A DNA stretch of 64,000 bases from positions 18,104,168 through 18,168,167 of the forward strand of contig OZ038531.1 in NCBI GenBank assembly GCA_964036665.1, in the 5' to 3' direction. Below, one piece after another: positions 12,010-24,305 of this stretch. The stretch's first letter is position 1; every line of letters starts with the position of its first letter. Under the pieces are notes generated by a model, which worked only from the letters and a program-made list of their open reading frames with translations, did no database searches and was not told where the DNA came from. The translations under genes were made by a program, and so were the position numbers. The stretch is from Gordius sp. MW1 (Eukaryota; Nematomorpha; Gordioida; Gordea; Gordiidae).

Positions 12010-12820
12010 TGTTAGTTTTTTTTATTGTGGTCCATGAAGGCGCAGGGCTTTACGCATTTGCGAGCCTTGTCCTGGAACTTAATAACAGTATGGGTGTTTT
12101 TGTGTCCTGTTCCGTGAATTACTTCTTGTTCGTACTCTTCCATGGTCGATCGTTGAGATAAATTGTTTATCTGTAACTCTAAATTACTAAAAAAATTTAA
12201 ATCCTGTATTGCCTTATCACTATCTGTGGATTTAGCTATAGTAGTAATATTATTATTTTGTGAAATTGTTTCATATATTCTCAGCGACTTCAGCTAAACT
12301 TGATAGAGATTTTTCTTCCCCTAAACAGGTTAAAATTCCAGTAATCTCTTTAGGCATTTTGTTTACCCATAAGTTCCTAAGAATTGTATCGCTCATTTGA
12401 TGTTCTCCTAGTAGGGACTTTAAGTGTCGTAGCAATTGTGAAGGAGATTTCTCATTCATGTAAATCTCTTCGAATAATTTTTGTATCCACTTTGTGTCAC
12501 TCTGTCAATTCTTTTAATCAATGCTTGTTTTAAGGCATCATATGGATTTTCTTCAGGGATGTTAAGGATGAGATCTGCGACCTCCTCTGCCACTTCTACG
12601 CAGAGAGATTCTAATAAATATGCATATTTTACCTTCTGAGAAGGTATCCTCCTGGTTGAGAATATAGCATCGACCTGTGCTATCCACATCTGAATGTTCC
12701 TAGAGTGGAATTCAGGGATTTTGATGTGGACTATTGATTCCTGCTTGATACCTCCAGCAGTAGAAATGTTTATTGGTATTTCCTCATTGGAAGTTGAAAA
12801 TCAGTAGGTTGCGTGTTCAT
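12010..12820 (-). pseudogene. Element A gag, frameshifted
   Basis: An ATG at 12820 opens with NTQPTDFQLP. Further on, WIAQVDAIFSTRRIPSQKVK (12689 down) and LLRHLKSLLGEHQMSDTILR (12459 down) are typical CsRn1-lineage capsid stretches lying in different frames. Near 12040 a segment FQDKARKCVKPCAFMDHN is the second half of that lineage's unusual Cys/His knuckle; the first half is damaged by a small indel. At least three frame changes make it non-functional. Confidence 0.85.
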
Positions 12821-12898
12821 GTTTAGGAGGGTTTACCAATTTTAGTGGTTGGATATAATTAAATGTTAATCACCAGATTTGCTATATCACCACTTTAG

Positions 12899-13213
12899 TG
12901 GTGTTTGGATGAAATGCATGACAGTCTAATATATTAAAGAATCTTTATTTTAGAGAGACATATCATACGAATACAATTTGGAGATATAAGGACAAAACGC
13001 GAGATTAAACAATTGCAGCGAAAATGTAGTAATAAAACATATGGATAGATATGTAACGAGAATAAATGGGATGGAGTAAAGTAATCCTTGGGTGGAGTCA
13101 GAAGATTTGCGTTCGATTTAGAATTTTGCATGGAGAGATGAATACCGAATACTCCAAAATCCATCTTCTTCGTCACTTGGTTACTTGAAGTCGCCAATGT
13201 CTAAAACGCCACA
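12899..13213 (-). repeat. 5' LTR of element A
   Basis: About 315 bp, paired with 1216-1543. It starts (minus strand) TGTGGCGTTTTAGACATTGG and ends CATCCAAACACCA. It is shorter than its partner because of small deletions. Confidence 0.92.
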
Positions 13214-13582
13214 ACATCATTTAAAAAGGTAATTTACATTTTTCAATATTTAATTAAAGAACTTATTATAAAAGAAGAACTATATTTATGTTAAAATTAT
13301 TATCATACATTTAATAAGTAATTCATTTTTTAATATTTAATTATTATTATAAATATTATAATTTATACGATATCTTTCAATTTAGCATTTATTAAATGTA
13401 TAACATGATTTCTAACGGGATAAAACGTACACTCAAATGAATGTTTTCCGAAATTTGAACCAATCATGTTACTCAAACAATCACGTGATGGACAAAAAAT
13501 CACTTTTTTCGTGTTTTCAACGAATGAGTAGGCGTGATTGACGTTTACGCGATCTTAAACGCAACAAAATCTCATACGTTCA
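13214..13582. mobile_element. Right end of a Ginger-like element (continuation of 837-1215)
   Basis: The tandem units of 837-1215 resume here. From about 13438 the sequence (ccgaaatttgaaccaatcat, tcacttttttcgtgttttca, gcgtgattgacg at 13532) matches 41996-42140 base for base over long stretches. By that comparison the terminus is near 13582 (ctcatacgttca against ctcatacgctaca). The left terminus is before the window or too decayed to see. Confidence 0.65.
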
Positions 13583-14689
13583 TATAAATTAAAATCTTTT
13601 ACAAATGGCGCTAATCTAATATAACATTTGCATTTATAATAGTGGTAAACGAGTTTATAATTTAAAATTAAACTTTTTATACATTCATTTTAATATACTA
13701 TATTCTTTAAATTTTTTTTAAAATTGAATAATTGATAATTAATAATCTAATAAAAAAATCTTAGCCACTGTATTTCTTTGTTAATATTTTGATATAAAAT
13801 ACTATACCGTATGTATACAAACCCCAAGGTGACCTCACCTCACCCAACCTCAAGGTTGGGGCTTGGGATTCCTTCCAATCCTAAAATTTTGGGCTATAGT
13901 TAAAATATAGCTCAAAGTTCTAGGTTGAAGTTTTGAAAAATATTTATTTATTTATTTCCTGAATTAAATTTATCCTTTATAATGCCATCTACATTTTGAA
14001 TTTTCTATTAAAGATTTTGCATTTATTTTTTAAGTGAATTAATGAATTAGACCGAATATATTGAATAATAACATGCTTAGCCATAAAGAAGAGGTCTGCC
14101 CCTTAAAATATAATTCTTGTAAATTTAACTACTTATGGTTTGTATTTCAATACTTCATCATTTTGCTCCCCCCCCCCCAGAAATCGTTTTTTAGAAATTT
14201 TCCTTCCCCTGCAATGCAATATAAATATTTAACAATACAATCCAAATGAATAAATTATTACGGCCTAATTCAAAAAGAGGTTTATTTCAGGGCATAATAA
14301 ATGTGCATGAGTAAGTTAATGCATGCTCATTATTAAAAATAAGCCCAATTAGTGCCCTAAAAGCGAACAAATATGGCTAAATGTTCATTTAAAACTAAAT
14401 GTATGCTTAGGTTCCACCTAAATCCAGATGTGTACAAATTTTAAAATCTTCAAAGATATAAATTTTTTAATGCTCTAAAAAACGAAAAGATGGAAATTAT
14501 CATTTTTTAAGAGATAAAAATGATATATTTTACGATAAAATTGGTTAAGGAGAAAAAAAACAAAATTAATATTTAAATTCACATATTATTTTGGGGAATT
14601 TTCACTGGGTATAATCAATTTTCTTCAAGGAAGTTACGGGAATTTTCCGAAAATTACCCAGATGTAATACCTATGAAAGTATTGCTAAG
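13583..14689. other. AT-rich intergenic stretch
   Basis: I see no gene. Near 13823-13871 a GC-richer patch has imperfect self-complementarity around caacctcaaggttggggctt. A C-run at 14168-14179 and a short frame at 14061-14249 carry no recognisable content. Confidence 0.5.
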
Positions 14690-16000
14690 ATGCCGGGAAT
14701 AAGGAATCATGACCATGACGAACCTCTTTAACAAGATGTTGGTAGAAGAGCGAATTCCTAATCAATAAAGGGCAGGCACGATTATACCCTTATTTAACGG
14801 CAAAGGAGACCCTCATGACTGTGGCAATTTTAGAGGTATCAAGCTAATTTGCCCCTCCATGTACTTTATGGAAAGGATCTTAGCAAGGCTAAAAACGAGG
14901 TAAAAATATCGACTAACCAATTCGGATGCGTGGCCGGCAAATCTACAATCGACCCAATCTTCGCACTAGGACAAATGAGTAATAAAAATGGTAAAAAGAG
15001 AAAAGACATACATGTAGTCTTTATCGACTTGGAGAAAGTTTGTGACACGGTCCCTCGCGATTTATTATGGTGGGGCCTGTGAAAACAAAATATCCATGAC
15101 GCATATATCGGCTTATAAAAAATATTTATGAAGTCTCAAATTATAGCGTTAGGACGAGGGATGGAGGCCCTAAACCTTTTCGGGTTGAAATTATATTGCA
15201 TCAAGTATCTACTCTACGTCTCTTTTTATTTAATATAATTGTGAACACAATGACGAGAGACATTCATAAGCCATCGCCATGGTGTATACTATATGCCGAT
15301 GATATAGTAATGCGAAGAAACAAAGGAGATAGTATTCGGAGAAGGCGAAAAGTGGTCAAAGCGCTTAGCTGGATATGGTTTAAAGGTCAACGATCTAAAA
15401 AGGTGCACATAGAAATGAACGTTACAGGCAGCCCATCGCTGCATGACCAAAGTACCGGCTCGATGTTACATCAAGAGGGAGGTTGCTCAACAGAAGTCAA
15501 TACCCAGATCCAAAAAGGATAGCTTAAATGGCGAAGTATATCCGGTGTAATGTGCGACAAGAAAATGATATGGTTCAAGAACAAAGCTTACAAATCCATC
15601 GTAAGACCGGTGTTACTCTATGGAAGTGAAACATGGGCATTAAACACCAAGGTCATTAAAAGCCACAAAGATGAGAATGATATGATAGTGGGGTATACTA
15701 ACCTTGACCACATGACGAATGACTTACTCATGACAAAATGGGTATTTTACCTATGGCGGGCATGATTAACAAAAATCGGCTAGGCTGGTATGGGCATATA
15801 CTAAGAAGGGAGACGAATGATGTCGAGAAGTATTGTAAATTGAGATACCGGGGAAGAGAGGAAGAGTGTCAAGTGGAAAGGGCAAGTCGATAAATTTTTA
15901 AAAACAAAAAAGATTATTCCAGACATAGCACTTACCCAGTCAAGATGTAGGAAACTCATTAAATATCAATTATTTGGTCCCACAGTCGAGGGGTGCTATA
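14690..16000 (+). pseudogene. RTE-like LINE reverse transcriptase remnant
   Basis: Broken pieces in order read MTNLFNKMLVEERIPN, FNGKGDPHDCGNFRGIKL, STNQFGCVAGKSTIDPIFAL, HVVFIDLEKVCDTVPRDLLW, CILYADDIVM (the F/YADD active site), RPVLLYGSETWAL and a C-terminal region like RLGWYGHILRR. This is the endonuclease-reverse transcriptase order of RTE-type non-LTR elements. Frames change at least five times, and the 5' endonuclease part is absent, as in a truncated copy. The 3' end is near a tggtcccacag stretch at about 15975; the same LINE 3' end recurs in an AIF intron at 47725-48165. Confidence 0.82.
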
Positions 16001-16029
16001 ACAGAATCAATATTTTTAAATTAATTATA

Positions 16030-17982
16030 CTTACGCTTTTAAATTACCAAAATGGAGCAGTGTACCAAGCAACCCTGATGGCTGAATATGTAAGAGCATT
16101 TGGTAATAAACCTCTATTAGCCAAACATAATTTGCGATGTCGCTACATAGAGGAGGATCCAGTCTTAGAGGGTATAGGCTTTGCCACAACGAAAACCCCT
16201 ACTCCTAGAGCCCGAACAACCGGCTCTTCATTGTCATTTAGGGAACTCTAGGGACCGAGATGACCAATATATTCATTACACTCATAAACCTATTCAAAGG
16301 GAATATCCGCCTCCCGATTTGTACCCTAATCTAAAGTTTATTTTAAAGCTCAAAAACACGAAAAATCAAATAATCTAGCTGGTCTTTTACCCCGTGAGAT
16401 ATCTAGTTTGGATTATAAACCTGCTTCACTATCGCAAAACAAATTAATAAGGGGTCGCGTCAAGGATGCGGGAGTCCCCCATAGACCGGAAGCTAGACTT
16501 ACTCACAATTTGACACAATCATTCACGAGGTACGATATAAAATGGTGTGGATAAATTTAAGGCGGCGGCTAAACAGGATTTAAGTTTGCAACTGAAGCCT
16601 TATGCTAATAGGCAAAGAGAAACGCTGCTCGAGTCTTATAAAGATACAACTGACCCACTTCCATAGAATCTGTCTTCTTGAACCCAGCTGGTCTGAGTCA
16701 AACACAATTTGTAACACCACTCTCAATGGGTAAGGGTATAGAAGCTGGTATACCCTCTGATATGCAAGCTCTTGAAGTAAAGTATCATCAATGTTTATAT
16801 CATTGCTTTGTTTTAAACAACAAGTTTATATAAATTACTAAAATATTTTTTATAATCAATTCTAACTGTAATTTATAATATTGTGAAAGTAAAAATATTA
16901 TATTATTAGCATGCACTAATGTTGTAAAAACGGTTGGACACCAAAGGTTTTTTGGTCTGCTTTTCTTAGTTGCATAAACAGACAAATGGGGAAACCTTTG
17001 GTCGGTTTATCTTTGATTCCAATGCCACTGTTAGTGAGAATAAAGACCAAATCCCTAATTCTGCTGATATTGCTGCCCTAGAAATAACGCCCGTTACAAA
17101 TTTTCAAGGTTTGTTATTTTTATATAGTATAATTGTTTAATTTTTATTTGTTTTTGATTAGGAGCCTTAGAGTGTCGCAAACGTGATATTTTAGTGAATC
17201 CCTACTTTAGACAACCTTTTCAGGGGATTGAATATAGCGAATCCAATAGATCGCGTTGCAATTTTCCCATTAAAAATATGACTAGAAGACAAAGCGTAAT
17301 TATACCACTAGATGGTTGTGGAACTACCAAAGTAAACAAAAAACTATATAATCTTATTACTATAAATTTATTTAAACATGATTTAGTTGGAAGATGAAAT
17401 TACGCACAGTAATGTTTTAATAATTGAATATCCCAAATGGGAATTTCCACATCACAACAACCGTGTCAAACAAGAAATTAAATGCGAATATCCACCAATC
17501 AAGGTTCTACTAGATTTCTAAATTTAATTAGTTAACTTATTATTAATTCAGGATGAAATACCTAACATCATACCACAAAGTAAACTTTTATTATAATTTT
17601 ATAATATTACATTTTAATATAGGAGAATTTGCTTGATTTTTTTTAAATAAAATATTTAATAACTCATAAAGTGTTTTAATTTGATCTTTGTAATCTACTC
17701 AGCAAAATAGCAATATCAAAGAGAAACTCGTTTAAGTAGAAATTTGTCATTTCAAAAATCCATAATTATAATTAAATTAAAATATTTTATTTTATTAAAA
17801 GAATTAATTTAGTCAAGCATGAGTGCAAATCCAATTCTATGAAAATCAACATAAAATTAGAAGAAAGCGTTATGGGTGCAATATATACTGCTCAAGAGGG
17901 AACGAAACGTTGCTATTTTTCGTTAAACGTTACGAATACTTACAATCTCGAGATTCCATTAGATCAATGTGGGACAGTTCAG
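16030..17982 (+). CDS. Host gene fragment with tandem ZP-N modules
   Basis: Best-supported exons are 16982-17108, 17162-17331, 17387-17503, 17552-17579 and 17813-17982; all have GT/AG borders and join in consistent phase. The exon at 17162 reads ALECRKRDILV, FRQPFQGIEYS, SRCNF, IPLDGCGTTK; the next gives THSNVLIIEY and VKQEIKCEY. Together they show the four cysteines and the F-x-G-x-I/E-Y and P-L-x-x-C-G motifs of a ZP-N fold. After about 15 residues a second module begins (HECKSNSMKINIKL, VMGAIYT, IPLDQCGTVQ), coded by an exon of the same length (170 nt) and phase. An earlier piece at about 16050-16190 (YQATLMAEYVRAFGNKPLLA, LRCRY) looks like the end of a preceding module. 16380-16800 has coding-like stretches in several frames that I could not join. 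Such modules occur in secreted, polymerising matrix, cuticle or egg-coat proteins. Downstream exons are not found, so it may be a fragment. Confidence 0.6.
16914..16981 (+). mobile_element. End fragment of a TGTTGTAAAAACGG small element in a ZP-gene intron
   Basis: ctaatgttgtaaaaacggttgg matches the terminus of the 167-bp element at 47761-47927. Only one end is clear. The presumed intron acceptor (..gcataaacag at 16981) lies at its far edge, so the insert may have supplied or displaced the acceptor. Confidence 0.5.
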
Positions 17983-18279
17983 GTTTATATCAATTTTCAC
18001 TCTTTTTTTCACAAATTTGCAAAAAGTTGATTAAATGTCTTAACTGTCCACTTCTCAATAACAATAAGGTCTGCTTTTGGATATTTTAAAGGCTAGGAGC
18101 TAGGCATACATAAAGATATTGTTGATAAATTGTTTTTACCATTATAAATTGCATTAAATCTAGTTTTGATATCTAAATAATCGGTAAAATAGGTCTGGAA
18201 TCTGAAATTGTGTTAAATCTTGTTAAAATAAGAATCGAAAGAGGCTAAATCGGATTAATCTTAAAATTATACTTATTCA

Positions 18280-18985
18280 GTGGCGTAGCTAGTCTTTTTT
18301 CCTTGGGGGGGGGGGCTGAGCTGGTCAAGCCATGGGGGGGGACAAAGATGTTTTACTACGAAAACCCTTAAAAATTTAAAAATATTATGTTTTGCCCCCC
18401 CCCCAATCCAAAACCTGGATACGACCATAAGTCAAACGCAAATCAAAAAAATTTCCCTCATAAACGTTGGACAAACTTCGCTACTACTTTCTGTATTTTT
18501 TCTAATAACCTCACACTGGTATCTCTTAGACCCGCATGTTTCTAGGGCATAAAATAAATAAAATTTATTCATAAATAAAATAAAAGTAATGTAGTTGAAA
18601 CAATATAGAAAATTTTACTTGGTATAATAAGTTTTGTATAAATGAATTGTAAAGGGCACAAGGTGGAACGGGGATATTGACAAAAATCGTTGAAATTTAA
18701 AAAAATAATACAAATAGTAAAAAAAATATAAAACGTTTTTATAAAAAAACGCCACAACCGTAACAAATTTTAATTTTACCTATGCAATATTGGCACAGCA
18801 TTTTTAGGCAGCACATGAGCGTACGCAGCGGGGGGGGGGGGCGGCTGCCCCCCCTAATTTACGGAAAAAATTTTCAATGCAAAAACATTGAAAAATTAAA
18901 AAAATTATGTTTTGCCCTCCTCTCAATTAACTTTTAAACGTTTTGCCCCCCCCCCCTAATTCAAAACCTGGGTACGCCCATGAGG
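18280..18985. mobile_element. Two C/G-run small elements (GGGCGTAGCC family)
   Basis: Copies at about 18282-18432 and 18810-18985. Each begins near gcgtagc / gcgtacgc with a G-run, contains caaaaacccttaaaaatta-like AT sequence, then a C-run and ends aacctgg(g/a)tacg(c)cc. Ends are roughly inverted. The region between has a minus-strand frame with no recognisable content. Confidence 0.65.
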
Positions 18986-19375
18986 CAGCATTTACATATA
19001 TCAGGAAAACAATGAGAACATCTAAAAGCCCTTTTTAAGGCTAGATCCTCAAAAGGCGTAATTATAACATAAAATAACAAAAATTAATGAAATTAAAATT
19101 CGTTCGAGAATGGGTATTTAGAAGTTATTGCCGATGATATTATAGATATATTTGCACAACCCCCCCCCCCCCCCCCTTACACCACTTAAATATTAAAAAG
19201 AACTAATAAATTTAACGGCTATATAAACCTTAAAAATATTCTGTCAAAATTAAATGCATCAAAATTTTATTTAAAAATTTTAGATGAAGTTAGAAATGTG
19301 AGATGCACAGAACAACTTAGCGTTTGCCAATAGCATACCAAAAGGAATTTTTTGGGGATTTTTATCCTTGAAAGT
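18986..19375. other. AT-rich spacer with a C-run
   Basis: No gene seen. A C-run of about 19 bases at 19159-19177 is followed by ttacaccactt. Confidence 0.5.
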
Positions 19376-21365
19376 TTTGATGCGTAAACAAAAAAACTCA
19401 GGCCTTCGGCACTCGTGGAAAGGGGGAGGGGAGAAGGGGAGGGGAGAAGGGAAGGGGGGACGACTCATCTTTACTTCGTATAAATGTATCATATTTGCTA
19501 TGCAATTTATGGGCGAGAAAGGTGGGAAGGGGTGAGAATGCCTATAGGGGGGTATTAAATGCCTAATGATTAATTAATTATTTGTACAAATTTTCCATTT
19601 ATAGGCAAAATGTAATATAGGCAAAATGTAATATAGGCAAGGGTTAGGGCTAGATTTAGTGTTTGCATCTAGTTGCGTATTACATTAGTTTTTACGGCCT
19701 TTAGTGATTATGGGTCTAACAAACATTATATTATAAAACATCACAATGTTAAAAATTTGCAGAATTGTTGGGAGAAATTTTTGTTGAATTTGAACAATTT
19801 TTAATTAAAAAAATCAAAAATTTGGCGAATGGTCATTTTTTCTCCATTGGTCAGTACCAACAGATACACTATAAGTCAATGATAGCCAAAAAAACGGAAA
19901 AAAAATTTGATGCTCACTTTGGCCAATGGTCATTTTTTTCCATCGGTCAGCAGCCAGCACACGGTAAAAATGGATATAAATTCATAGGAGTAAAAAAAAC
20001 GAAAAAAAAATTTTCGAATCACATTTTGGCCAATGGTCATTTTATTCCATTGGTCAGCAGCAAGGACACGGTAAAAGTGGATATAAATTCATAATAGTCA
20101 AAAAAAAAACCGAGAAAAAAAATTTTGAATCACATTTTGGCCAATGGTCATTTTATTCCATTGGTCAGCAGCCAGCGGACGGCCAAAAAGTCATAATAGC
20201 AATGGTAGGAACAGGAACAATCATAATAGTCAAAAAAAAACGAAAAAAATAATTTCGATTCACATTTTGGCCAATGGTCATTTTATTCCATTGGTCAGCA
20301 GCCAGCGGACGGCCAAAAAGTCATAATAGCAATGGTAGGAACAGGAACAATCATAATAGTCAAAAAAAAACGAAAAAAATAATTTCGATTCATATTTTGG
20401 CCAATGGTCATTTTTTCCATCGGTCAGCAGCCAGCGGACGGCCAAAAAGTCTTATTATCAATGGTAGTAACAGGAATAATCATAATAGTCAAAAATAAAC
20501 TAAGAAATAAACTCGGATTCACATTTTGGCCAATGGTCATTTTTTTCATTGGTCATCAGCCAGCGGACGGCCAAAAAGTCATAATAGCAATGGTAGTAAC
20601 AGGAACAATCATAATAATAAAAAAAAAACGAGAAAAAAAAACTTGGATTCTCATTTTAGCCAATGTTCATTTTTTTCATTGGTCATCAGCCAGCAGACGG
20701 CCATAAAGTCATAATAGCAATGGTAGTAACAGGAACAATCATAATAGTCAAAAAAAAACGAAAAAATAAACTCGGATTCACATTTTGGCCAATGGTCATT
20801 TTTTTTTGGTCAGCAGCCAGTGGACGGCCGAAAAGTCGTATTAGCAATGGTAGTAACAGGAACAATCATAATAGTCAAAAAAAAAGAAAAAATAAACTTG
20901 GATATACATTTTGGCCAATGGTCATTTTTTTCATTGGTCAGCAGACGGCCAAAAAGTCTTATTATCAATGGTAGTAACAAGAACAATCATAAGAGTCTAA
21001 AAAAACTCCGAGATTCTAACCCAAACCCTTGTAGTGGAGGGCATAGGGTAATTATAGCAATTAATATCAATTGTTACCCAATTCAAAAACGAATAGATAT
21101 ACTTATGCATTAATTTAACGTAGCAATTAAAACCCGACCCCGCCCGAAAGCGAGGGAGATAGAGATGAGGGGTGGGGCACCTCTTAATTTAAAAAATAAC
21201 ACAGCGAGGGAGATAGAGATGAGGGGTGGGGCACCTCTTTCTCATGCATTAATTTAAAAAATCGATAACCTAATATACCCAATGCAAATAGATAGGGATG
21301 GACGGACGGACGGACGGACGGACGGACAACCAAAAAACGAGCCCATAAATTGCATAGCAATTAAT
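19376..21365. repeat. Composite repeat, copy R1: CCTTCGG head, hairpin-unit tandem array, GGAC tail
   Basis: Order: a GC-rich ggccttcggc(a/c)ctcgtgg and purine-rich block (19400-19460); about 330 bp including tgtaatataggcaa repeats; a tandem array (about 19820-20990) of ten units, mostly 125-130 bp; two gagggagatagagatgagg blocks (21147-21240); a (GGAC)n run (21299-21327); then cgagcccataaattgcatag. Each array unit contains ccaatggtcatttttt followed by ccattggtcag, an inverted pair able to form a hairpin, and cggacggccaaaaagtc. Short frames through the array (phase HFGQWSFFSIGQ) are repeat artefacts. The same order recurs at 27440-29033. Confidence 0.85.
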
Positions 21366-21489
21366 TGTCTATAAAATTCAGGAATTTGTTATTAATATTA
21401 ATTTATCAAACTTTTGATGGGACATCACTAATAAAGTGGAAAAAATGGTGTACAAACTATTTTTTGGAAAATCATTGGCTTTATATGTG

Positions 21490-23270
21490 CATGTGGTACA
21501 TAAAAATGGGTGTTATTTAACTGCTAAGTAAATAATTACAAATTGCTAATAAATTTATGCTAAGTATTTTAATTAAAGTGCTAAGTATTTTATTAAAAAA
21601 CGCTAAGTATTTTATGATAAGTATTTTAACTAAATGCTAAGTATTTTAAAGGAAATGCTAAGTTTATTTTTAAATGCTAAGTTTTTCATATTAAATTGCT
21701 AAGTTTTTAATTTAATAGGCTAAGTTTTTATTGTGATATGCTAGTTTTTACTAAAGTGCTAAGTATTTTATTTAAAAAATTTTGAGCTATGAATTTTAAT
21801 CAAATGCTGAGTATTAAAAAAATATAGGATAATAAATAATATATAAAAAGCTAAAAAGGGCAAAGTTTTTGTTTCAAAGAAAATGTTTAATTTTTAAAAA
21901 TGCTAGGTTTTTAATTTTAAAATGCTAGGTTTTCTATTTTGAAGTGCTAAGTTATATTACTTTAAATTACTAAGTTTTTTTTAATTCAAAGTTTTATTTG
22001 GATGTTATTTAAATGCTCAGTAATAAATTAAAAAATGCTCAGTAAAATGTGCTCAGTATTTTATTAAAGTGCCCAGTTAAAAATTCAAAATTGCTCAGTA
22101 AACTACTTTAAAGCCAGCTTTAAATTAATAATGCGTATTTTTGCTAAAATGCGTAGTAAAAATTCATATTTTGTGATATTAATTTATTTTGCGCTGATAT
22201 TTTATAAATAATATTTTAATTGGAATACAATTTTTTTGAAATAAATTAAGAACTTTGCCCCCCTCCCTTTCCCCCCCCCCCCCCCCCCTATTTTTTACAC
22301 TCTTTCTCATCGGGGGGGGGGCCTTTTTTTTGCCCTCTTTCTTACCCGGAGGGGGGAGGGTGATTTGCCCCCCCCCTCTTTTTTTTACATCTCCTCTTAT
22401 TTTTCGCCCTCTATCTCATCAGGGGGGAGGGGGGAGGTACCTTCTTTCTCAACCAAGTGGGAGGGTGATTTGGGCCCCCCTTTTCATCCGGGGCGGCCCT
22501 CCTGTTGAGAAAGAGGGCTAATAATAAGAGGGGTAGGTGAAAACGAAGGGGAGGCAAATTACCCCCCCCCCCCTCCCCCGATGAGAAAGAGGGTAAAAAT
22601 AAGGGGAGAGGTGAAACAAGGGGGGGGGCAAATTACTCTTTCCCCCCGGGTAAGAAAGTGGGCAAAAAATAGGCCCCCCCGGATGAGAAAGAGTTTAAGA
22701 AAATAGGGGGGGCAAATAACCCTCCCCCTCCCCCCTGGTGAGAAAAAGGGTAAAAAATAAGGGGGAGGGGGTTACCCCCTCCCCCTGTTGAGAAGAGGGT
22801 AAAAAATAAGAGGGAGGGGAAACCAACGGGACAAAAAAAGGGAGGGGGGTAAAGTTCTAAATTTATGATATATCTAGCTCACCAATTATCATTAGAGAAT
22901 TTATTTAGCTCTACAAACGATAATTTTGACGTTGGCACATTTTATTTAAATACTTAGCAATAATTTAAATAATTAGCATATAATTTAAATACCTAGCAAA
23001 ACATTTAAATACTTAGTAAATAAATAAAATACTTAGCAAATAAATAAAATACTTAGCAAATAAATAAAATACTTAGCAAATCACTAAAATACTTAGCAAA
23101 TTATTTAAATACTAAGCAAATTAACAATTAATAAAATACCTAGCATTTGAATATAAAACTTAGCATTAATTAAAAACTTAGCAACAAATTAAATACTTAG
23201 CAAATGAATAAAATACTTAGCAATGACGCTAAAAATACTTAGCAATTTGAAAATACTTATCAAATAATTT
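21490..23270. mobile_element. Foldback-type element with subrepeat arms and C/G-rich centre
   Basis: The left arm (21490-22170) is a loose tandem of about 20-bp units built on tgctaagtatttt. The right arm (22930-23270) is the same unit in reverse complement (aaaatacttagca). The centre (22255-22860) is also a large imperfect palindrome: C-run and ctctttctcatcgggg on the left, gatgagaaagagggtaaaaa and G-runs on the right. No protein frame is visible. Long inverted repeats made of short tandem subrepeats are the hallmark of foldback elements. Confidence 0.72.
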
Positions 23271-23429
23271 GTTGTGCATAAAAATATTCAAGATATGTTA
23301 AACAATAAGCATTTGAGATGGACAATTAAATTGAATCCAGGATGGAATTTTCGTAAATTTTATAATATTTTAATATATTTTGAAAGTGTTAAAAGTCGGA
23401 TAATTTTTCATTAAATATTAAAATTAGTC

Positions 23430-24199
23430 TTTTAATAGTAATTCATTACGCACTTTACTCGATGTTGCAAACGAATTTATAATATCATCCGGGGGAATAA
23501 CATTTATAAAGTCATGTTCTAAGCTCAATAAAGCTAAGGAAGACAACCTATCTTGTCCAATTGTGGAACGAAGATAGTTTTAATCCATTTAAGCAATGTG
23601 TATTGGGATAGTTAAAATTTTTTCCCAAAACAATAAAATTTAGAAACGCTATTGAGGGCAAAATTAATAAGTGAAAAAATATCATTGCATTTATTTTATT
23701 TGAAGTAAAGAATTATAATATATTAAATAATTTTTTGCCATTATTATTTCGGCATCTGGCAGTTTTAATTCATAATGGTTAATTACTTCTGATAAGAGAT
23801 TTATCGCAAAAAATCGGGATGAAGGGTTTAAATCTTCTAAGGACTTATATAAATTACAATTAATTTTCGCAAATCTTATGTTTAATTCTGCTATTATTCT
23901 ACAGATGATAGGATAATATAAATCAATTTTGAAATCAATTAATGAATTTGTAGATTCAAAAGAATAAAAAGTGTCATCCTTTTTTGGTTTGGTTTTTTAA
24001 TACCTTTAGAAGGTACTAAATCAAAAATTGAAGCTAAATCTTTCGTCTTATTATAAAGAATTTGATAGTGATCCTCATTTCTAATATCATTTAAAGTTAA
24101 TATTAGGCTAACCGTTAAATTGCATTTATTAAACAAATATTTGGGCTTTATATTATAATTAAAAGTTATATTCAAAAAAATAATAATTATAATCTTCAT
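23430..24199 (-). pseudogene. hAT-type transposase C-terminal relic (DUF4371/ZMYM1-like)
   Basis: Read on the minus strand, RNEDHYQILYNKTKDLASIF is followed after stops by YLRSTIGQDRLSSLALLSLE and DIINSFATSSK. That matches the dimerisation segment of hAT transposases and the related ZMYM1-like proteins. Several internal stops and frame changes are present. No termini were identified; the foldback element ends about 160 bp to its left. Confidence 0.6.
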
Positions 24200-24305
24200 A
24201 TTTTTTCTTAATTAAGATAAAATAAAAAAAAATGGCTTACGGGGCCCAGGGGCCCAAGATTTTTCCCTTGGGGGGGGGGGCTCATGGGGCCCGGTTTTTG
24301 CTCTT

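Noticed and set aside
19765..21113. A series of overlapping 60-109-codon frames rich in HFGQWSFF / MVILFHWSAASG
   Set aside because: They are translations of a tandem hairpin repeat with poly-A and poly-T runs, shifting frame from unit to unit.
21147..21330. Regularly spaced gagggagatagagatgagg blocks and GGAC runs as a CRISPR-like array
   Set aside because: Only two blocks with no comparable spacers, in a eukaryotic repeat; both belong to the composite repeat.
22255..22521. Proline/glycine-rich frame in the C/G-run zone
   Set aside because: Explained by homopolymer runs in the centre of the foldback element.
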